Assembly (NCBI RefSeq): GCF_000738775.1
Contig: NZ_JPOC01000040.1
Coordinates: 1-64,000, forward strand
DNA: 64,000 nucleotides
Source: Prescottella defluvii
GTDB taxonomy: Bacteria > Actinomycetota > Actinomycetes > Mycobacteriales > Mycobacteriaceae
Direction: 5' to 3'
Part shown: positions 25,688 through 35,578 of the stretch, one piece after another
Numbering within the stretch: position 1 is the stretch's first letter
How the letters are laid out: the number at the start of each line of letters is the position of its first letter
Notes under the pieces: generated by a model
The model's database searches: none
The model's input: only the letters and a program-made list of their open reading frames with translations
What the model was told of the DNA's origin: nothing
Translations under genes and position numbers: made by a program

Positions 25688-28321
25688 TCAGAGGAGCCCG
25701 TGGGTGTGCGCGGCCGCGACCGCGTCGCGCCGGGTGGTGACCCCCAGCTTGCGGTAGATGCCGCGCAGGTGTGTCTTGACGGTGTTGATCGAGACGCACA
25801 GGTCGGCGGCGATCTCTTCGGCCGTGCGCCACGTCGGCAACTCGGCGAGCAGTTCGAGTTCGCGACGGGTCAGTTTCTCTGCGCTGGTGTGCGCATTCCG
25901 CGGGAGCGATGCCCAGATCCCGTCGGCGAAGGTGCTCTGAGACCCGAAGCGTCCGTGATTGGCGGACAACAGTTCTCGTGTCGCCTGTGCCATGTCGTGG
26001 AAGGGCCGAACCACTGTCTCCGGCTCGGCGAGCCGGAGGGCTTCGAGGAGAGCGTCGTGGGCGCGTGCGTCGTGGGAACGCCGGCGGGCGATCTCGGCTT
26101 CGAGGAGCCATGCCGTCACGTGGTTGGTGGCGGCCGCGCACGGCAACTCACCGTCGAGGACGGGCCGGAGAATTGTCCGTGCCCGCTCGAGATGGTTGGT
26201 GCACACGCACAGAATCGCTTCGAGAAGGGCGATGTCGCCGATCGGGCCGAGTGCCTTCGACGCCGTGACGACGAGTTCGCGCGCCCACGTCGTCTCACCG
26301 ATGTGCAGGTACGCGAACTGGACGGACGGCAGGCCGACGGTCACCAGCCCGGGTGGCCGCACGGCCGACCGTCCGGTGGTGGAGATCGTGTGCAGCGCGG
26401 CGACCGCAGTGCGGCGATCCTCGGCGAGGTCGATGCCGAACAGTGCCGCCGCGATCGTGCTCTCGTGGGCCAACGGTGAGGGGGAGTCACGCAGGGTGGC
26501 CGCGGAGGTGGAGGCGAGTTCGAAGGCGGCCGTGACGTCGTTGCGGAGGTAGTGGCACATCGCCTCCAGTTGGAGCGCCCGGTGATGATCGAGCGATCCG
26601 ATCGGAATTTCCGCTGTGACGGAACGAGTCTCGACGACGGTGGCCCGGGCCTCGGTGAGCATGCCGCGGCACAGCGCCACCGCCGCCAAGGCGTTCGACG
26701 TCGGAACGAGCGTTCGGGCCGACGCGATCTGGCGGGCGTGCTCGTGGGCGTACCTCAGGTGTTCGTCGGCCGCATCGAGGCGACCCAGATGCAGGTGACC
26801 GCGTCCCCGTTGCAGCGACAGGAACGAGTCCAGGAACGGGTCACCCGAGAGTGGCGTGTCCACGGCCGGTGTCGGGGTGAGTACGGACTCGGCCCGGCCG
26901 GTGTGGATGGCGACCTGGAGGCGGACCGCATCCGCGAGAAGGGTCGTGCGGTCCGGGGACTCGGGGGGTTGCGAGCGGCTGTCGAGTCCGGCCAGCATGG
27001 AGGCGGCGACGGTCGGATTGTCGTCGTGCAGGTGAGCCGCGGCCCGGACGAGCCTGCTGATCGGCTGGTCCCGGATGGTGGCCGGCGCGCCGACGAGCAG
27101 GCGCTCGACGGCCTGCCCGTGACCGTCCAGCACCAGCGCCAGACCCGATTCGGACAACACCGCTACGACGTCGGACGTGTTGCCGGCGGCGATGCCGTGT
27201 TCGAGTGAGAGCAGGGCATCGCCGAACTCGGCGTACCAGCGGGCGGCGACGTGTTCGAGTTCGGCCACCGCGCGACTGCCGAGAAGTTCGATCTCGGCGC
27301 GAAGGTAGCTGCGGAGCAGCGGGTGGTAGCGAAAACGGATGGGAGATCCCTCTATTCGCGTGATCAAGAAGTTGCGGTGTTCGAGCGCGTCGATGATCGT
27401 GTGGGCTTCGGTGCAGCCGGTGAGTTGTTCCGCGAGTGCGGCCGTGAAGACCGTCGGGACCGATGTCTTGATCAGGAACTCTCGGACGTCCGCGGTCTGC
27501 CCCGCGAGCACCTGCTCGATCAGATAGTCCGCGACCGCCCGACGACATCCGGTGAAATTCTCGATCAGTGCCGTCGGATCGGGATGGCCCGACAGTGACA
27601 TGCCGGCGAGTCGGAGGCCGGCAGCCCACCCTTCGGTTCGCTTCATCAGCGCCTCGAGGTCCTCCGGTCCGAGGTGAACGTCGTGCTCGGCGAGCATGAT
27701 TGCCGCCTCGTCGGTCGTGAAGGCCAGATCCTCGAATGCGAGGTCGAGGACTCGTCCGTCGAGCCGCAGCTTCTGGAACGCGAGTGGGGGTTCGAAGCGT
27801 CCGCACACCACGATCCGCAGGGTGTGCGGCCGGGTTCGCAGGAAGGTTTCGAGGTCGCCGAGGGCGTCCGCGTCATGGAGGAGGTGAGCGTCGTCGAGGA
27901 CGAGGCACAGCGGCCGGTCCCAGTGGGCGAGCGCATCTACCACCGGAAGGGGAAGGGCGGGTGAGGGATTCGGGAGATCGTTGCAAATCTGTTGTATCTG
28001 TGGAATTCCGGTGCCGACGAGTGCCTTCACCAGGGTGGAGTGCAGGGCCGCCGGAGTGTTGTCCTCCTCCAGAATGGTCGCCCAGGCGACGGGAGGCGGA
28101 TCGGACCTGCCGGGGGACGGGCGTGCCCATTCCGCCAGGAGCGTCGTCTTCCCCGAACCCGCCGGCGCGCACACGAGCGCCACCGATGCCGCAATGTGGC
28201 TCGAACTGCCCACCGTGGCGTCGAGTAGATCCAGTAGTCGGTCGCGGGACACGATCCTATCGCTGCGAAGCAATGGAAGTGCTTCCTCTGCAGAGCTGTT
28301 CGATGGTTCTGACGACGTCAC
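25688..28321 (-). CDS. LuxR family transcriptional regulator, MalT-like (LAL type)
   Basis: This 877-residue regulator has the STAND/MalT layout. An N-terminal NTPase has a Walker A motif APAGSGKTT (about residues 52-60) and a Walker B-like CLVLDDAHLL. A long helical TPR-like sensor region follows. The C-terminal LuxR helix-turn-helix (about 805-870) includes VSINTVKTHLRGIYRKLGV. Such proteins bind an inducer and ATP, oligomerise and activate transcription. It sits just downstream of the arylsulfatase gene on the same strand, separated by a hairpin, so the sulfatase/SulP cluster is a plausible target. Confidence 0.92.
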   Translation of the reverse strand: MTSSEPSNSSAEEALPLLRSDRIVSRDRLLDLLDATVGSSSHIAASVALVCAPAGSGKTTLLAEWARPSPGRSDPPPVAWATILEEDNTPAALHSTLVKALVGTGIPQIQQICNDLPNPSPALPLPVVDALAHWDRPLCLVLDDAHLLHDADALGDLETFLRTRPHTLRIVVCGRFEPPLAFQKLRLDGRVLDLAFEDLAFTTDEAAIMLAEHDVHLGPEDLEALMKRTEGWAAGLRLAGMSLSGHPDPTALIENFTGCRRAVADYLIEQVLAGQTADVREFLIKTSVPTVFTAALAEQLTGCTEAHTIIDALEHRNFLITRIEGSPIRFRYHPLLRSYLRAEIELLGSRAVAELEHVAARWYAEFGDALLSLEHGIAAGNTSDVVAVLSESGLALVLDGHGQAVERLLVGAPATIRDQPISRLVRAAAHLHDDNPTVAASMLAGLDSRSQPPESPDRTTLLADAVRLQVAIHTGRAESVLTPTPAVDTPLSGDPFLDSFLSLQRGRGHLHLGRLDAADEHLRYAHEHARQIASARTLVPTSNALAAVALCRGMLTEARATVVETRSVTAEIPIGSLDHHRALQLEAMCHYLRNDVTAAFELASTSAATLRDSPSPLAHESTIAAALFGIDLAEDRRTAVAALHTISTTGRSAVRPPGLVTVGLPSVQFAYLHIGETTWARELVVTASKALGPIGDIALLEAILCVCTNHLERARTILRPVLDGELPCAAATNHVTAWLLEAEIARRRSHDARAHDALLEALRLAEPETVVRPFHDMAQATRELLSANHGRFGSQSTFADGIWASLPRNAHTSAEKLTRRELELLAELPTWRTAEEIAADLCVSINTVKTHLRGIYRKLGVTTRRDAVAAAHTHGLL

Positions 28322-28370
28322 CAGACATGCCTCCCCGCATACGAGAGCCCGCCCCCCGACGGAACGGACA

Positions 28371-28411
28371 AACCGCCTGACGCGTCCGAATTCTAACGCG
28401 TGCAGGCGGTT
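28371..28411 (-). terminator. Stem-loop between arylsulfatase and LuxR genes
   Basis: AACCGCCTG-ACGCGT pairs with ACGCGT-G-CAGGCGGTT with a one-base bulge around a 10-base AT-containing loop. It lies 18 bases past the sulfatase stop codon, so it is the likely end of that transcript and separates it from the downstream regulator gene. Confidence 0.7.
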
Positions 28412-28428
28412 CGCGCGCCGTAACTCGC

Positions 28429-30774
28429 TCAGTCGCGGGCCATCGCGGCCTCCATGTGCTTCTCGAGGTCGACGTACGCATCGTCAGCGATGTCGAACAC
28501 GACCTTCACGATCTCGCCTCCGCGGAACTCGAATCGTGGCTCCGGGTAGGCGCTCGAGACGGGGTCGGCGCTGTCGTATCCGATGCACAGTCCCTCACCG
28601 CACAGCGAGAAGTGGCCGAGTACGGTGCGGATCTTCTGCTCGGCGACCTGCTTGTCGTCGATGTAGAGCTTCAGCGGTCCGATCCCTTCGCGGTGCGGTC
28701 CGATGCCTTCCTTGATGAACTCGACGCCGATGATGTGCTTGCCGGACGTCGGTACGGGCGCCGAGATGCGGTCCTCGGGCGGGATGCCGAGGAAGTTGTA
28801 CGCGTAGGTGACGGTGCCGCCGGAGACGAACAGGGAGTGCCCGCCGAACCGGGAGCCGTGCGCGAAGATCACGCCCTGTGAGTCCGGGGTGAGCTCGACC
28901 TCTGCCAGGATCTTGTACGAGACGCCGTGCACGTTCGCCGCCGAGCGCTCCGGAACCTCGGACGTGCCCGGGTAGTACACGTACTGCCCGCTCGGTGGCA
29001 CCGGCTGGTGGAACTCCATCGCGACGAAGGTTTCGAAGTCCTTGGGGTTGCCGATGATCTGAAGGTCGTTGAGCGGCAGGACGGCGTTGGCCTCCGCCTC
29101 CGCCATCCACAGCGCCTTCAGCTCCTCGAGCCTGCCGGGATGCTCTGCGGCCAGGTCGTGGGCCTCGGCGCGGTCGACGTCTGCGTGGTAGAGCTCCCAT
29201 TCGTCCTTGTCGAAGTTGCCCATGCCCGAGACCGGGCCGTGCACGGAGACGGCCTTCCAGCCCTTGTGCCACAGCCCGCGCTGGCCGAACATCTCGTAGT
29301 ACTGGGTCTCCTTGGCGGTCGGTCCGTCGGCCGGCGCGTCGAACGAGTACTTCATGGACACACCGGACAACGGGGTCTGCTCCACTCCGTTGTAGGTGTC
29401 CGGGAACTCGACGCCGCAGGCCTCGAGGATGGTCGGCACGATGTCGGTCGAGTGGTGGTACTGGTGTCGGACCTCGCCGCGCGCCGTCATACCGGCGGGC
29501 CAGTGGATCACCAACGGGTCACAGACGCCGCCCTGGTAGGTGTAGCGCTTGAACATCTTGTACGGCGTCGAGAACGCGGCAGCCCAGCCCGTCGGGTAGT
29601 GGTTGTACGTGTCGGGGCTGCCGAGCTTGTCGACCATCGTGAGGTTCTGTGCTTCGTCGTCGGGGTAGCCGCCGAAGATCTTGCCCTCGTTCACCGAACC
29701 GTTCGGGCTGCCCTCGCCGGAGGCGCCGTTGTCGGCACAGTAGATGATGAGCGTGTTGTCGAGCTGGCCCGACTCCTCGAGGTAGTCGACGATCCGGCCG
29801 ACCTGCGCGTCGGTGTATTCGGAGAAGCCGGCGAACACCTCCGCCATCCGGGAGAACATGTGCTTCTCCTCGTCGTTCAGCTCGCCCCACGGCCGTACCT
29901 CGTCGGTGGGGGAGAAGGTGCCCTCGGGCATCGGGTTGAGCGGCGTGAGATCGGTGTCGGCGGGGAGGATCCCCTTCTCGATCATGCGGGCGAGCACCCA
30001 TTCGCGGTAGGCCTCGTAGCCGTCGTCGAACATGCCCCTGTACTTGTCGATGTATTCCTGCGGCGCGTGGTGCGGCGCGTGGTTCGCGCCCGGACAGAAC
30101 CACAGGTACCAGGGCTTCTCGGGCTCGGTCTGCTTGACGTCGCGGATCATTCGCAGCGCCTGGTCCGCGAGATCCTTCGAGAGGTGGTAGCCCTCCTCGG
30201 GGGTGTAGGGCTGGTCGATGTACCGGTTGTCCTCGGCGAGCGAGGGGTACCAGTTGTTGGTCTCACCGCCGATGAACCCGTAGAAGCGGTCGTACCCCTG
30301 CGCGAGCGGCCAGTTCTTCTTCGACGCGCCCGCGGTCCACTCGTCGATCGGGACGTTGTGGTTCTTCCCGACCCAGAACGTCGACCATCCGGCGTCGCGC
30401 AGCACGTTGGCCATCGTGGCGTTCGACGGCGGAATGTGTGAGTTGTAGCCGGGGAATCCGGTGGAGGACTCCGAGATCGACGCGAAGCCGTTGAGGTGAT
30501 GGTTGCGGCCGGTGAGGAAGGTCGAGCGGGTCGGCGAGCAGAGCGCGGTCGTGTGCCACTGCGAGTACGTCAGTCCGTTGTTCGCGAGGCGGTCCATGGT
30601 CGGCATGTTGATCCGGCCCCCGTAGGGGGACCAGGCCGCCATACCGGTGTCGTCGTACAACACGACCAGGACGTTCGGTGCACCCTCGGGTGCCTTGTCG
30701 GGCAGGAACGCATCCCAGTCCGAGACCGAATCGCGGACATCGAGTTTGATCTCGCCCTTGAACTGCCTGGCCAT
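28429..30774 (-). CDS. Arylsulfatase (formylglycine type)
   Basis: This 781-residue type I sulfatase releases sulfate from sulfate esters. C79 in CSPTRS is the CxPxR site that is converted to formylglycine, and the N-terminal metal-site residues are in VLYDDTG. The phosphodiesterase-like domain covers about residues 33-540, followed by a beta-rich C-terminal region (FAHGSRFGGHSLFVSGGTVTY). No signal peptide is visible, so it is probably cytoplasmic. ATG 30774 is chosen because CGGAG lies seven bases upstream and the protein begins MARQFKG; a longer start at 30870 lacks support. It is divergent from two sulP genes. Confidence 0.93.
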   Translation of the reverse strand: MARQFKGEIKLDVRDSVSDWDAFLPDKAPEGAPNVLVVLYDDTGMAAWSPYGGRINMPTMDRLANNGLTYSQWHTTALCSPTRSTFLTGRNHHLNGFASISESSTGFPGYNSHIPPSNATMANVLRDAGWSTFWVGKNHNVPIDEWTAGASKKNWPLAQGYDRFYGFIGGETNNWYPSLAEDNRYIDQPYTPEEGYHLSKDLADQALRMIRDVKQTEPEKPWYLWFCPGANHAPHHAPQEYIDKYRGMFDDGYEAYREWVLARMIEKGILPADTDLTPLNPMPEGTFSPTDEVRPWGELNDEEKHMFSRMAEVFAGFSEYTDAQVGRIVDYLEESGQLDNTLIIYCADNGASGEGSPNGSVNEGKIFGGYPDDEAQNLTMVDKLGSPDTYNHYPTGWAAAFSTPYKMFKRYTYQGGVCDPLVIHWPAGMTARGEVRHQYHHSTDIVPTILEACGVEFPDTYNGVEQTPLSGVSMKYSFDAPADGPTAKETQYYEMFGQRGLWHKGWKAVSVHGPVSGMGNFDKDEWELYHADVDRAEAHDLAAEHPGRLEELKALWMAEAEANAVLPLNDLQIIGNPKDFETFVAMEFHQPVPPSGQYVYYPGTSEVPERSAANVHGVSYKILAEVELTPDSQGVIFAHGSRFGGHSLFVSGGTVTYAYNFLGIPPEDRISAPVPTSGKHIIGVEFIKEGIGPHREGIGPLKLYIDDKQVAEQKIRTVLGHFSLCGEGLCIGYDSADPVSSAYPEPRFEFRGGEIVKVVFDIADDAYVDLEKHMEAAMARD

Positions 30775-30820
30775 TGCGTACTCCGTTCCGTCGGTGCGTG
30801 AAGTTGCTTCGAGGGTGCGT

Positions 30821-30882
30821 CCGGCCGCATCCGGCCGCATCGTCCCCTCCGGGTGAAAGTCGTCCCGCATCCGGCTTCACCC
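30821..30882. promoter_or_regulatory. Divergent sulfatase/sulP promoter region with repeats
   Basis: The 153-base gap between the arylsulfatase and sulP genes contains a tandem copy of CCGGCCGCAT (30821-30840). It also contains the inverted pair GGGTGAA (30851-30857) and TTCACCC (30876-30882). These could be operator sites for a regulator shared by both transcripts; no binding protein can be named. Confidence 0.35.
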
Positions 30883-30927
30883 CCGGGGTGTGATGAGTGA
30901 CGGGGCCGGGACGGTCACGATGACCGG

Positions 30928-32613
30928 GTGACACCCGAGACGACGAACTGGCCCGTGTTCGCCTCGCTGCAGCACTATCGACGCGGCTGGATCCGGCCCG
31001 ACGTGATTGCCGGCCTGACGGTGTGGGCGGTGCTGGTGCCGGAGGCGCTCGCGTACGCGACCATTGCCGGTGTGCCGCCCGTCGTCGGGCTGTACGCCGC
31101 GATTCCGTCGCTGATCCTGTATGCGGCCGTGGGCAGTTCACGGCACTTGGTGGTGGGGCCGATGTCGGCGACGGCGGCGCTGTCGGCGGCGATCATCGCG
31201 CCGTTGGCGGGCGCGGACAGCGGCAAGTTCGTCGCGCTGTCCGCCGTGCTCGCCATCGCGACGGGCATCGTCGGGTTGCTCGCCGGCCTCATCCGTCTCG
31301 GGTTCATCGCGTCGTTCATCTCGGAACCGGTACTCAAGGGCTTCATCGTCGGTCTCGCGCTGACCATCATCATCGGGCAGGTGCCGAAGCTGTTCGGGGT
31401 CGAGAAGTCCGAGGGGAACTTCTTCGAACAGGCGTGGGGAGTGATCCGGAACCTCGGTGACACCGATTGGCGGACAATGCTCGTCGGCTTCCTGAGTCTG
31501 GTCGTCGTTCTCGGTCTCAAACGTCGGCTGCCGCTGATCCCGGGATCGCTGCTGGTGGTGTTGCTCGGCATCGCGGCTGTCGCGGTGTTCGGGCTCGACG
31601 ACAAGGGCGTGTCGATCGTCGGTCACATCGACGCGGGCCTGCCGGCGCTCGGGTTGCCCGACGGCATCGGCTTCGACGACTACATCGACCTGCTCGGGCC
31701 CGCGGTGGGTGTGCTGCTGATCGGGTTCGCCGAGGGGCTCGGCGCCGCGAAAACCTATGCCGCGAAGGCCGGCTACGAGGTGGATGCGAACCGCGAACTC
31801 GCCGGGCTCGGGGCCGCGAACCTCGGCGCCGGACTGTCGTCGGGGATGGTCGTGAACGGCAGCCTCTCGAAGACGGCGGTGAACGGGGGAGCGGGCGCGA
31901 AGACCCAGGTCAGCGGGCTGGTCGTCGCGGGTCTGACGGTCCTCACCCTGCTGTTCCTCACCGGCCTGTTCGAGAAGCTGCCGGAGGCCACGCTCGCCGC
32001 CGTCGTGATCGCCGCCGTCATCGAACTCGTCGACATCGCGGCCCTGCGCCGCCTGTACGGGGTATGGACCGAACGTCTCGGCAGCATCTACGGGCACGCG
32101 GCCCGCGCCGACTTCGCCGCCGCGGTCGCCGCCATGGCCGGTGTGCTGTTCTTCGACACGCTCCCCGGCCTGGTGATCGGCATCGGCGTGTCGATGCTGC
32201 TGCTGCTGTACCGCGCGTCCCGGCCTCAGGTGGCGGCTCTGGCGAAGGAGGGCGACCTCTGGGTGGACGCGGCACGGCACCCGGATCTGCCGACCCGCGA
32301 CGATCTCCTGGTGTTGCGTGTCGAGGCCGGGCTGTTCTTCGCGAACTGCGACCACGTGAAGCAACGGATCGAAGCGATGTGCACCGACCGCACCCGGGTC
32401 GTCGTGCTCGACGCGGAAACGTCGCCCTACGTCGACGTGACGGCCGCCGAGATGCTGATGCAGTTGCGGGACTCGCTCGGCCGACGGGGGATCGAGTTGC
32501 GGGTGGCGCGCGACATCGGGCAGTTCCGGGACACCCTCCGAAAGTCCGCAGCCGACGGGGCACCGATGGGCGTCTACCCGACGGTGGCCGACGCGCTGGC
32601 GCTGCCGAGATGA
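30928..32613 (+). CDS. SulP family inorganic anion transporter with STAS domain
   Basis: This 561-residue SulP carrier has the canonical start of the membrane domain (IRPDVIAGLTVWAVLVPEALAYATIAGVPPVVGLYAA). Further conserved helices carry FAEGLGAAKTYAAKAGYEVDANRELAGLGAANLGAG. A full C-terminal STAS domain occupies about residues 440-555. The start is a GTG at 30928. The stop overlaps the start of a second sulP gene (ATGA). Its position opposite an arylsulfatase suggests sulfate handling, but bicarbonate or other anions cannot be excluded. Confidence 0.9.
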   Translation: MTPETTNWPVFASLQHYRRGWIRPDVIAGLTVWAVLVPEALAYATIAGVPPVVGLYAAIPSLILYAAVGSSRHLVVGPMSATAALSAAIIAPLAGADSGKFVALSAVLAIATGIVGLLAGLIRLGFIASFISEPVLKGFIVGLALTIIIGQVPKLFGVEKSEGNFFEQAWGVIRNLGDTDWRTMLVGFLSLVVVLGLKRRLPLIPGSLLVVLLGIAAVAVFGLDDKGVSIVGHIDAGLPALGLPDGIGFDDYIDLLGPAVGVLLIGFAEGLGAAKTYAAKAGYEVDANRELAGLGAANLGAGLSSGMVVNGSLSKTAVNGGAGAKTQVSGLVVAGLTVLTLLFLTGLFEKLPEATLAAVVIAAVIELVDIAALRRLYGVWTERLGSIYGHAARADFAAAVAAMAGVLFFDTLPGLVIGIGVSMLLLLYRASRPQVAALAKEGDLWVDAARHPDLPTRDDLLVLRVEAGLFFANCDHVKQRIEAMCTDRTRVVVLDAETSPYVDVTAAEMLMQLRDSLGRRGIELRVARDIGQFRDTLRKSAADGAPMGVYPTVADALALPR

Positions 32614-34259
32614 CCGCCGTGCTGGCGCCGACGATGGCCGGCTACCGGAAGAGCTGGCTCCGCGCGGACCTGGTCGCCGGTCTGAGTGCCGGTGCCGTCG
32701 TCATTCCGCAGGCGATGGCGTACGCGACGATCGCCGACATGCCGGTGCAGATCGGGCTGTACACGTGCATGGTGCCGATGGTCGTGTACGCGTTGCTCGG
32801 TGGTTCGCGTACCGCCAGCGTGAGTTCGACGTCGACGATCGCGACGCTCACCGCGTCCACCCTGATCGGTGCGGGCATCGCCGCCGGATCGGAGGACGCG
32901 CAGACGTCACTGATGACATTGACCCTCTTGGTGGGGGTGATCCTGGTGGCGGCGCGCGTGCTGCGTCTCGGTGCGATCATCGAGAACATCAGCGAGGCGA
33001 CACTGTCCGGGATCAAGCTCGGCGTCGGGCTCACCGTGGCGGCGAGTCAGCTCCCCAAGTTGCTCGGCGTTCCGGGCGATCCTGAGGCCACCGGGTTCTT
33101 TCATGTGGTCGGCGGAGTGCTGCGTCAGTCGGGCGACGCGAACGCCGCCACCGTCGCACTGTCCGTCGGATCGATCGCCGTGCTGCTCGTGCTCGGCCGG
33201 GTGGCGCCGCGGGTGCCGGGTCCACTTCTCGTGGTCGCGGTGGGCATCGCGCTGATCGCATTCACCGGTTTGGCGGGCCGTGGCGTCGCGGTGATCGCCG
33301 AAGTCCCCCAGGGCATTCCGCTACCCGGGATACCTTCGCTGCACGACATCGGTGCTCTGCTCCCCGGTGCGCTGGCGATCGCGGTGATGGCGTTCCTGGA
33401 GACGGTCGCGGTGGCGCGCGGTGTCCGGCGGTCGGGCGAGCCGCAGATCGACAGTGACCGTGAGCTGCTCGCCAACGGCGTTGCTTCGGTAGCAGGTTCG
33501 TTCTTCCACACGTTGCCGCCTGCGGGTGGCTTCTCCCAGACCGCGGTCGCGCTGCGGGCCGGCGCACGCACCCAGCTGAGCGGAATCGTCACCGCGGTCC
33601 TGGCGGTGCTCGTGGCGCTGTTCCTGGCCCCGGTTCTCAGTGATCTTCCGCAGGCGACGCTCGGCGCGATGGTGGTGGTCGCGACGTTGGGGCTCGTCGA
33701 TGTCGGATCGTTCGTGCGGTACTGGCGGGTGAACCGGATCGAGTTCTGGATTGCGGCCGCGACCGGGGCGATCGGGCTGACCGCGGGGCTGCTGCCGGCG
33801 GTGCTCGCCGGGGTGCTGCTGACGCTGTACCTGGTGCTGCGTGAACTGGATCGGCCCCACATCGTGCAATTGGTCCGGAACCTGGACGGCACCTGGTCGC
33901 CGGTCGACCCGGACGGTCCACCGGTCGCGACGGATCCGCTGGTGCTGCGTGTCGACTCGGGGCTCTACACCGCCAACGTCCGGGCGAACACCCGCGAGAT
34001 CGCCCACCGGGTCGCCGCGGCCGCGCCGGCGGCAGTCGTGATCGACTGCTCACGGATCACCCAGGTGACCACGACCGTCATGCGCAACTTCGTCGACCTC
34101 GCGACGGAACTGTCGGACTCGGGGGTCGGTGTGTACTTCGCGGCACTGCCCCGCAGGAATCTCGCGACCGTCCGTCGAACCGGCCTCGGACATGACTACG
34201 AAGCGCAGGGCCGGGTGTTCGACAGTGTCGAGGCGGCCGCACGCACGTTGAGCGGCTGA
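32610..34259 (+). CDS. SulP family inorganic anion transporter with STAS domain (second of pair)
   Basis: This 549-residue SulP protein is translationally coupled to the upstream sulP. The membrane domain opens with LRADLVAGLSAGAVVIPQAMAYATIADMPVQIGLY. A STAS domain lies at about residues 440-545, with VVIDCSRITQVTTTVMRN; the serine of that segment is where regulatory phosphorylation occurs in other STAS domains. The two coupled SulP proteins are clearly divergent in sequence, so this is an old duplication and they may form a mixed dimer. Confidence 0.9.
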   Translation: MTAVLAPTMAGYRKSWLRADLVAGLSAGAVVIPQAMAYATIADMPVQIGLYTCMVPMVVYALLGGSRTASVSSTSTIATLTASTLIGAGIAAGSEDAQTSLMTLTLLVGVILVAARVLRLGAIIENISEATLSGIKLGVGLTVAASQLPKLLGVPGDPEATGFFHVVGGVLRQSGDANAATVALSVGSIAVLLVLGRVAPRVPGPLLVVAVGIALIAFTGLAGRGVAVIAEVPQGIPLPGIPSLHDIGALLPGALAIAVMAFLETVAVARGVRRSGEPQIDSDRELLANGVASVAGSFFHTLPPAGGFSQTAVALRAGARTQLSGIVTAVLAVLVALFLAPVLSDLPQATLGAMVVVATLGLVDVGSFVRYWRVNRIEFWIAAATGAIGLTAGLLPAVLAGVLLTLYLVLRELDRPHIVQLVRNLDGTWSPVDPDGPPVATDPLVLRVDSGLYTANVRANTREIAHRVAAAAPAAVVIDCSRITQVTTTVMRNFVDLATELSDSGVGVYFAALPRRNLATVRRTGLGHDYEAQGRVFDSVEAAARTLSG

Positions 34260-34388
34260 CGGCCGACTGCGGACCGCGGGGACGCGCACGTCGCTCGGTG
34301 TCGATGTCACAACCATTCGACCCGAACCGCGCGATAGCGGCCGTGCGGAAACCTACCGTCCGCATATGGCGTTCGGGTCGTCGGTGCT

Positions 34389-34847
34389 GTGGGTGCGGTC
34401 GTGGTGACGCGGGTTCTCGTCGCCGTGGCGGTCGTCGCGGCGCTGTGTGGATTCGGGTTCGCGTTCTACCGGGTGCTGTCCGAATTGCCGCAGACGTCGA
34501 CGAGCCGTCCGATCGTGAAGGAGACGTACACGATCGGCGGGCAGCCGACCACGTGCGAAAGTCTGTTCGGGTCGTGTGACAACACACTGCAGACCTCGTT
34601 CAACGAGTGGGGGCGGAATCTCGACGTGTTCCGCGACCAGCCCACCCTCGGGCCGTTCGGCCGTGATGTCGGCTTCCCGGCGTCGGCCCGGCTGGGATTG
34701 CTGGCGTGCGAGGTTGCGAGGACGCCGGGGCTGACCTACCTCGAGTTCGTCGATCGCGCCGATGTCGAGCTCCCCGGGGCGACCAGCCCCCAGCTCTTCC
34801 CGTTCTGGGACCTGGCCACCCGGGAGCTCTGCCCGACGCAGCGCTGA
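34389..34847 (+). CDS. Small membrane-anchored or secreted protein, unknown function
   Basis: This protein of about 152 residues begins with a hydrophobic segment (VTRVLVAVAVVAALCGFGFAF) that is a signal anchor or signal peptide. The exported part contains paired cysteines (TTCESLFGSCDNTL and a last CPTQR). I do not recognise the family. The GTG at 34389 is used; GTGs at 34401 and 34404 are equally possible. It follows the sulP pair by 129 bases and may be a separate unit. Confidence 0.6.
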   Translation: MGAVVVTRVLVAVAVVAALCGFGFAFYRVLSELPQTSTSRPIVKETYTIGGQPTTCESLFGSCDNTLQTSFNEWGRNLDVFRDQPTLGPFGRDVGFPASARLGLLACEVARTPGLTYLEFVDRADVELPGATSPQLFPFWDLATRELCPTQR

Positions 34848-34906
34848 CAGGGGCTTCATGCGTCACGGGTGAGGCGGGGCAGCGTCCGGGGGAGTTGGCT
34901 TCGGTC

Positions 34907-35563
34907 ATGGGAGAGCTGATGCTGCAGTTGATGCCGGAGTTCGCCGGCATGGCTGTCACGCCCGCCGCCATCGCGGGTTGCGTGCTGCTGTTGCAGACGA
35001 AACGTCCTCTGGCGAATGCGGTCGCGTTCTTCGCGGCCTTCATGATCGCGTACACCGCGATCGGCATCGCGGCGCTGATCGGCGGCGCCACGCACGACTC
35101 GGTGCGATCGGGCACCGTCAGTCATTGGGCGGGGCTGGCTGTCGGCGTCGTCTTCCTGACATTCGGTGTGGTGCAGGTGGTTCGGAAGCGGGCGCCGTCC
35201 GACACCGGACCCGAGTGGATGCAGCAGCTCTCCGAGGCCAAGCCGCGTGGCGCGTTCCTCATGGGCGCCGCGCTGTCGGTGGTGAACCCGAATCTGGCGA
35301 TCATGATCTCCGGGATGAGCGTGATCGCCGCGTCCGACACCACGGTCGCGGCGGCGGTGACCGGCACCGTGCTGCTGTTGCTGGCTGCCGGCCTGGATTT
35401 CCTGGTGCCGATCGGGATCTTCGTGGTTCTCGGCGACCGCGCGAAGTCGGGCTTGGCGGCCGTCAAACGGTGGATGATCGCCCACGACCGTGCCATCGGC
35501 ATCGCGGTGTTCTTCGGTTTCGGCGGCCTGTTCGTCGGGCGGGCATTGGCGGCGCTGCTCTAG
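34907..35563 (+). CDS. GAP family membrane protein
   Basis: This protein of about 218 residues has six hydrophobic segments of the LysE-like/GAP fold. Family features are the opening PEFAGMAVTPAAIAGCVLLL and the SEAKPRGAFLMGAALSVVNPNLAIMISG segment. Mycobacterial relatives take part in glycolipid or sulfolipid export. The ATG at 34907 is the best internal start, although the ribosome binding site GGGGGAG lies rather far upstream; a TTG at 34895 would add four residues. It converges with the ABM-domain gene. Confidence 0.8.
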   Translation: MGELMLQLMPEFAGMAVTPAAIAGCVLLLQTKRPLANAVAFFAAFMIAYTAIGIAALIGGATHDSVRSGTVSHWAGLAVGVVFLTFGVVQVVRKRAPSDTGPEWMQQLSEAKPRGAFLMGAALSVVNPNLAIMISGMSVIAASDTTVAAAVTGTVLLLLAAGLDFLVPIGIFVVLGDRAKSGLAAVKRWMIAHDRAIGIAVFFGFGGLFVGRALAALL

Positions 35564-35578
35564 GCGCCCGGCGGGGAT

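Noticed and set aside
28927-30441. Plus-strand open frame of 504 codons opposite the arylsulfatase
   Set aside because: It is mirror translation of the sulfatase, which has the catalytic cysteine motif and a proper ribosome binding site.
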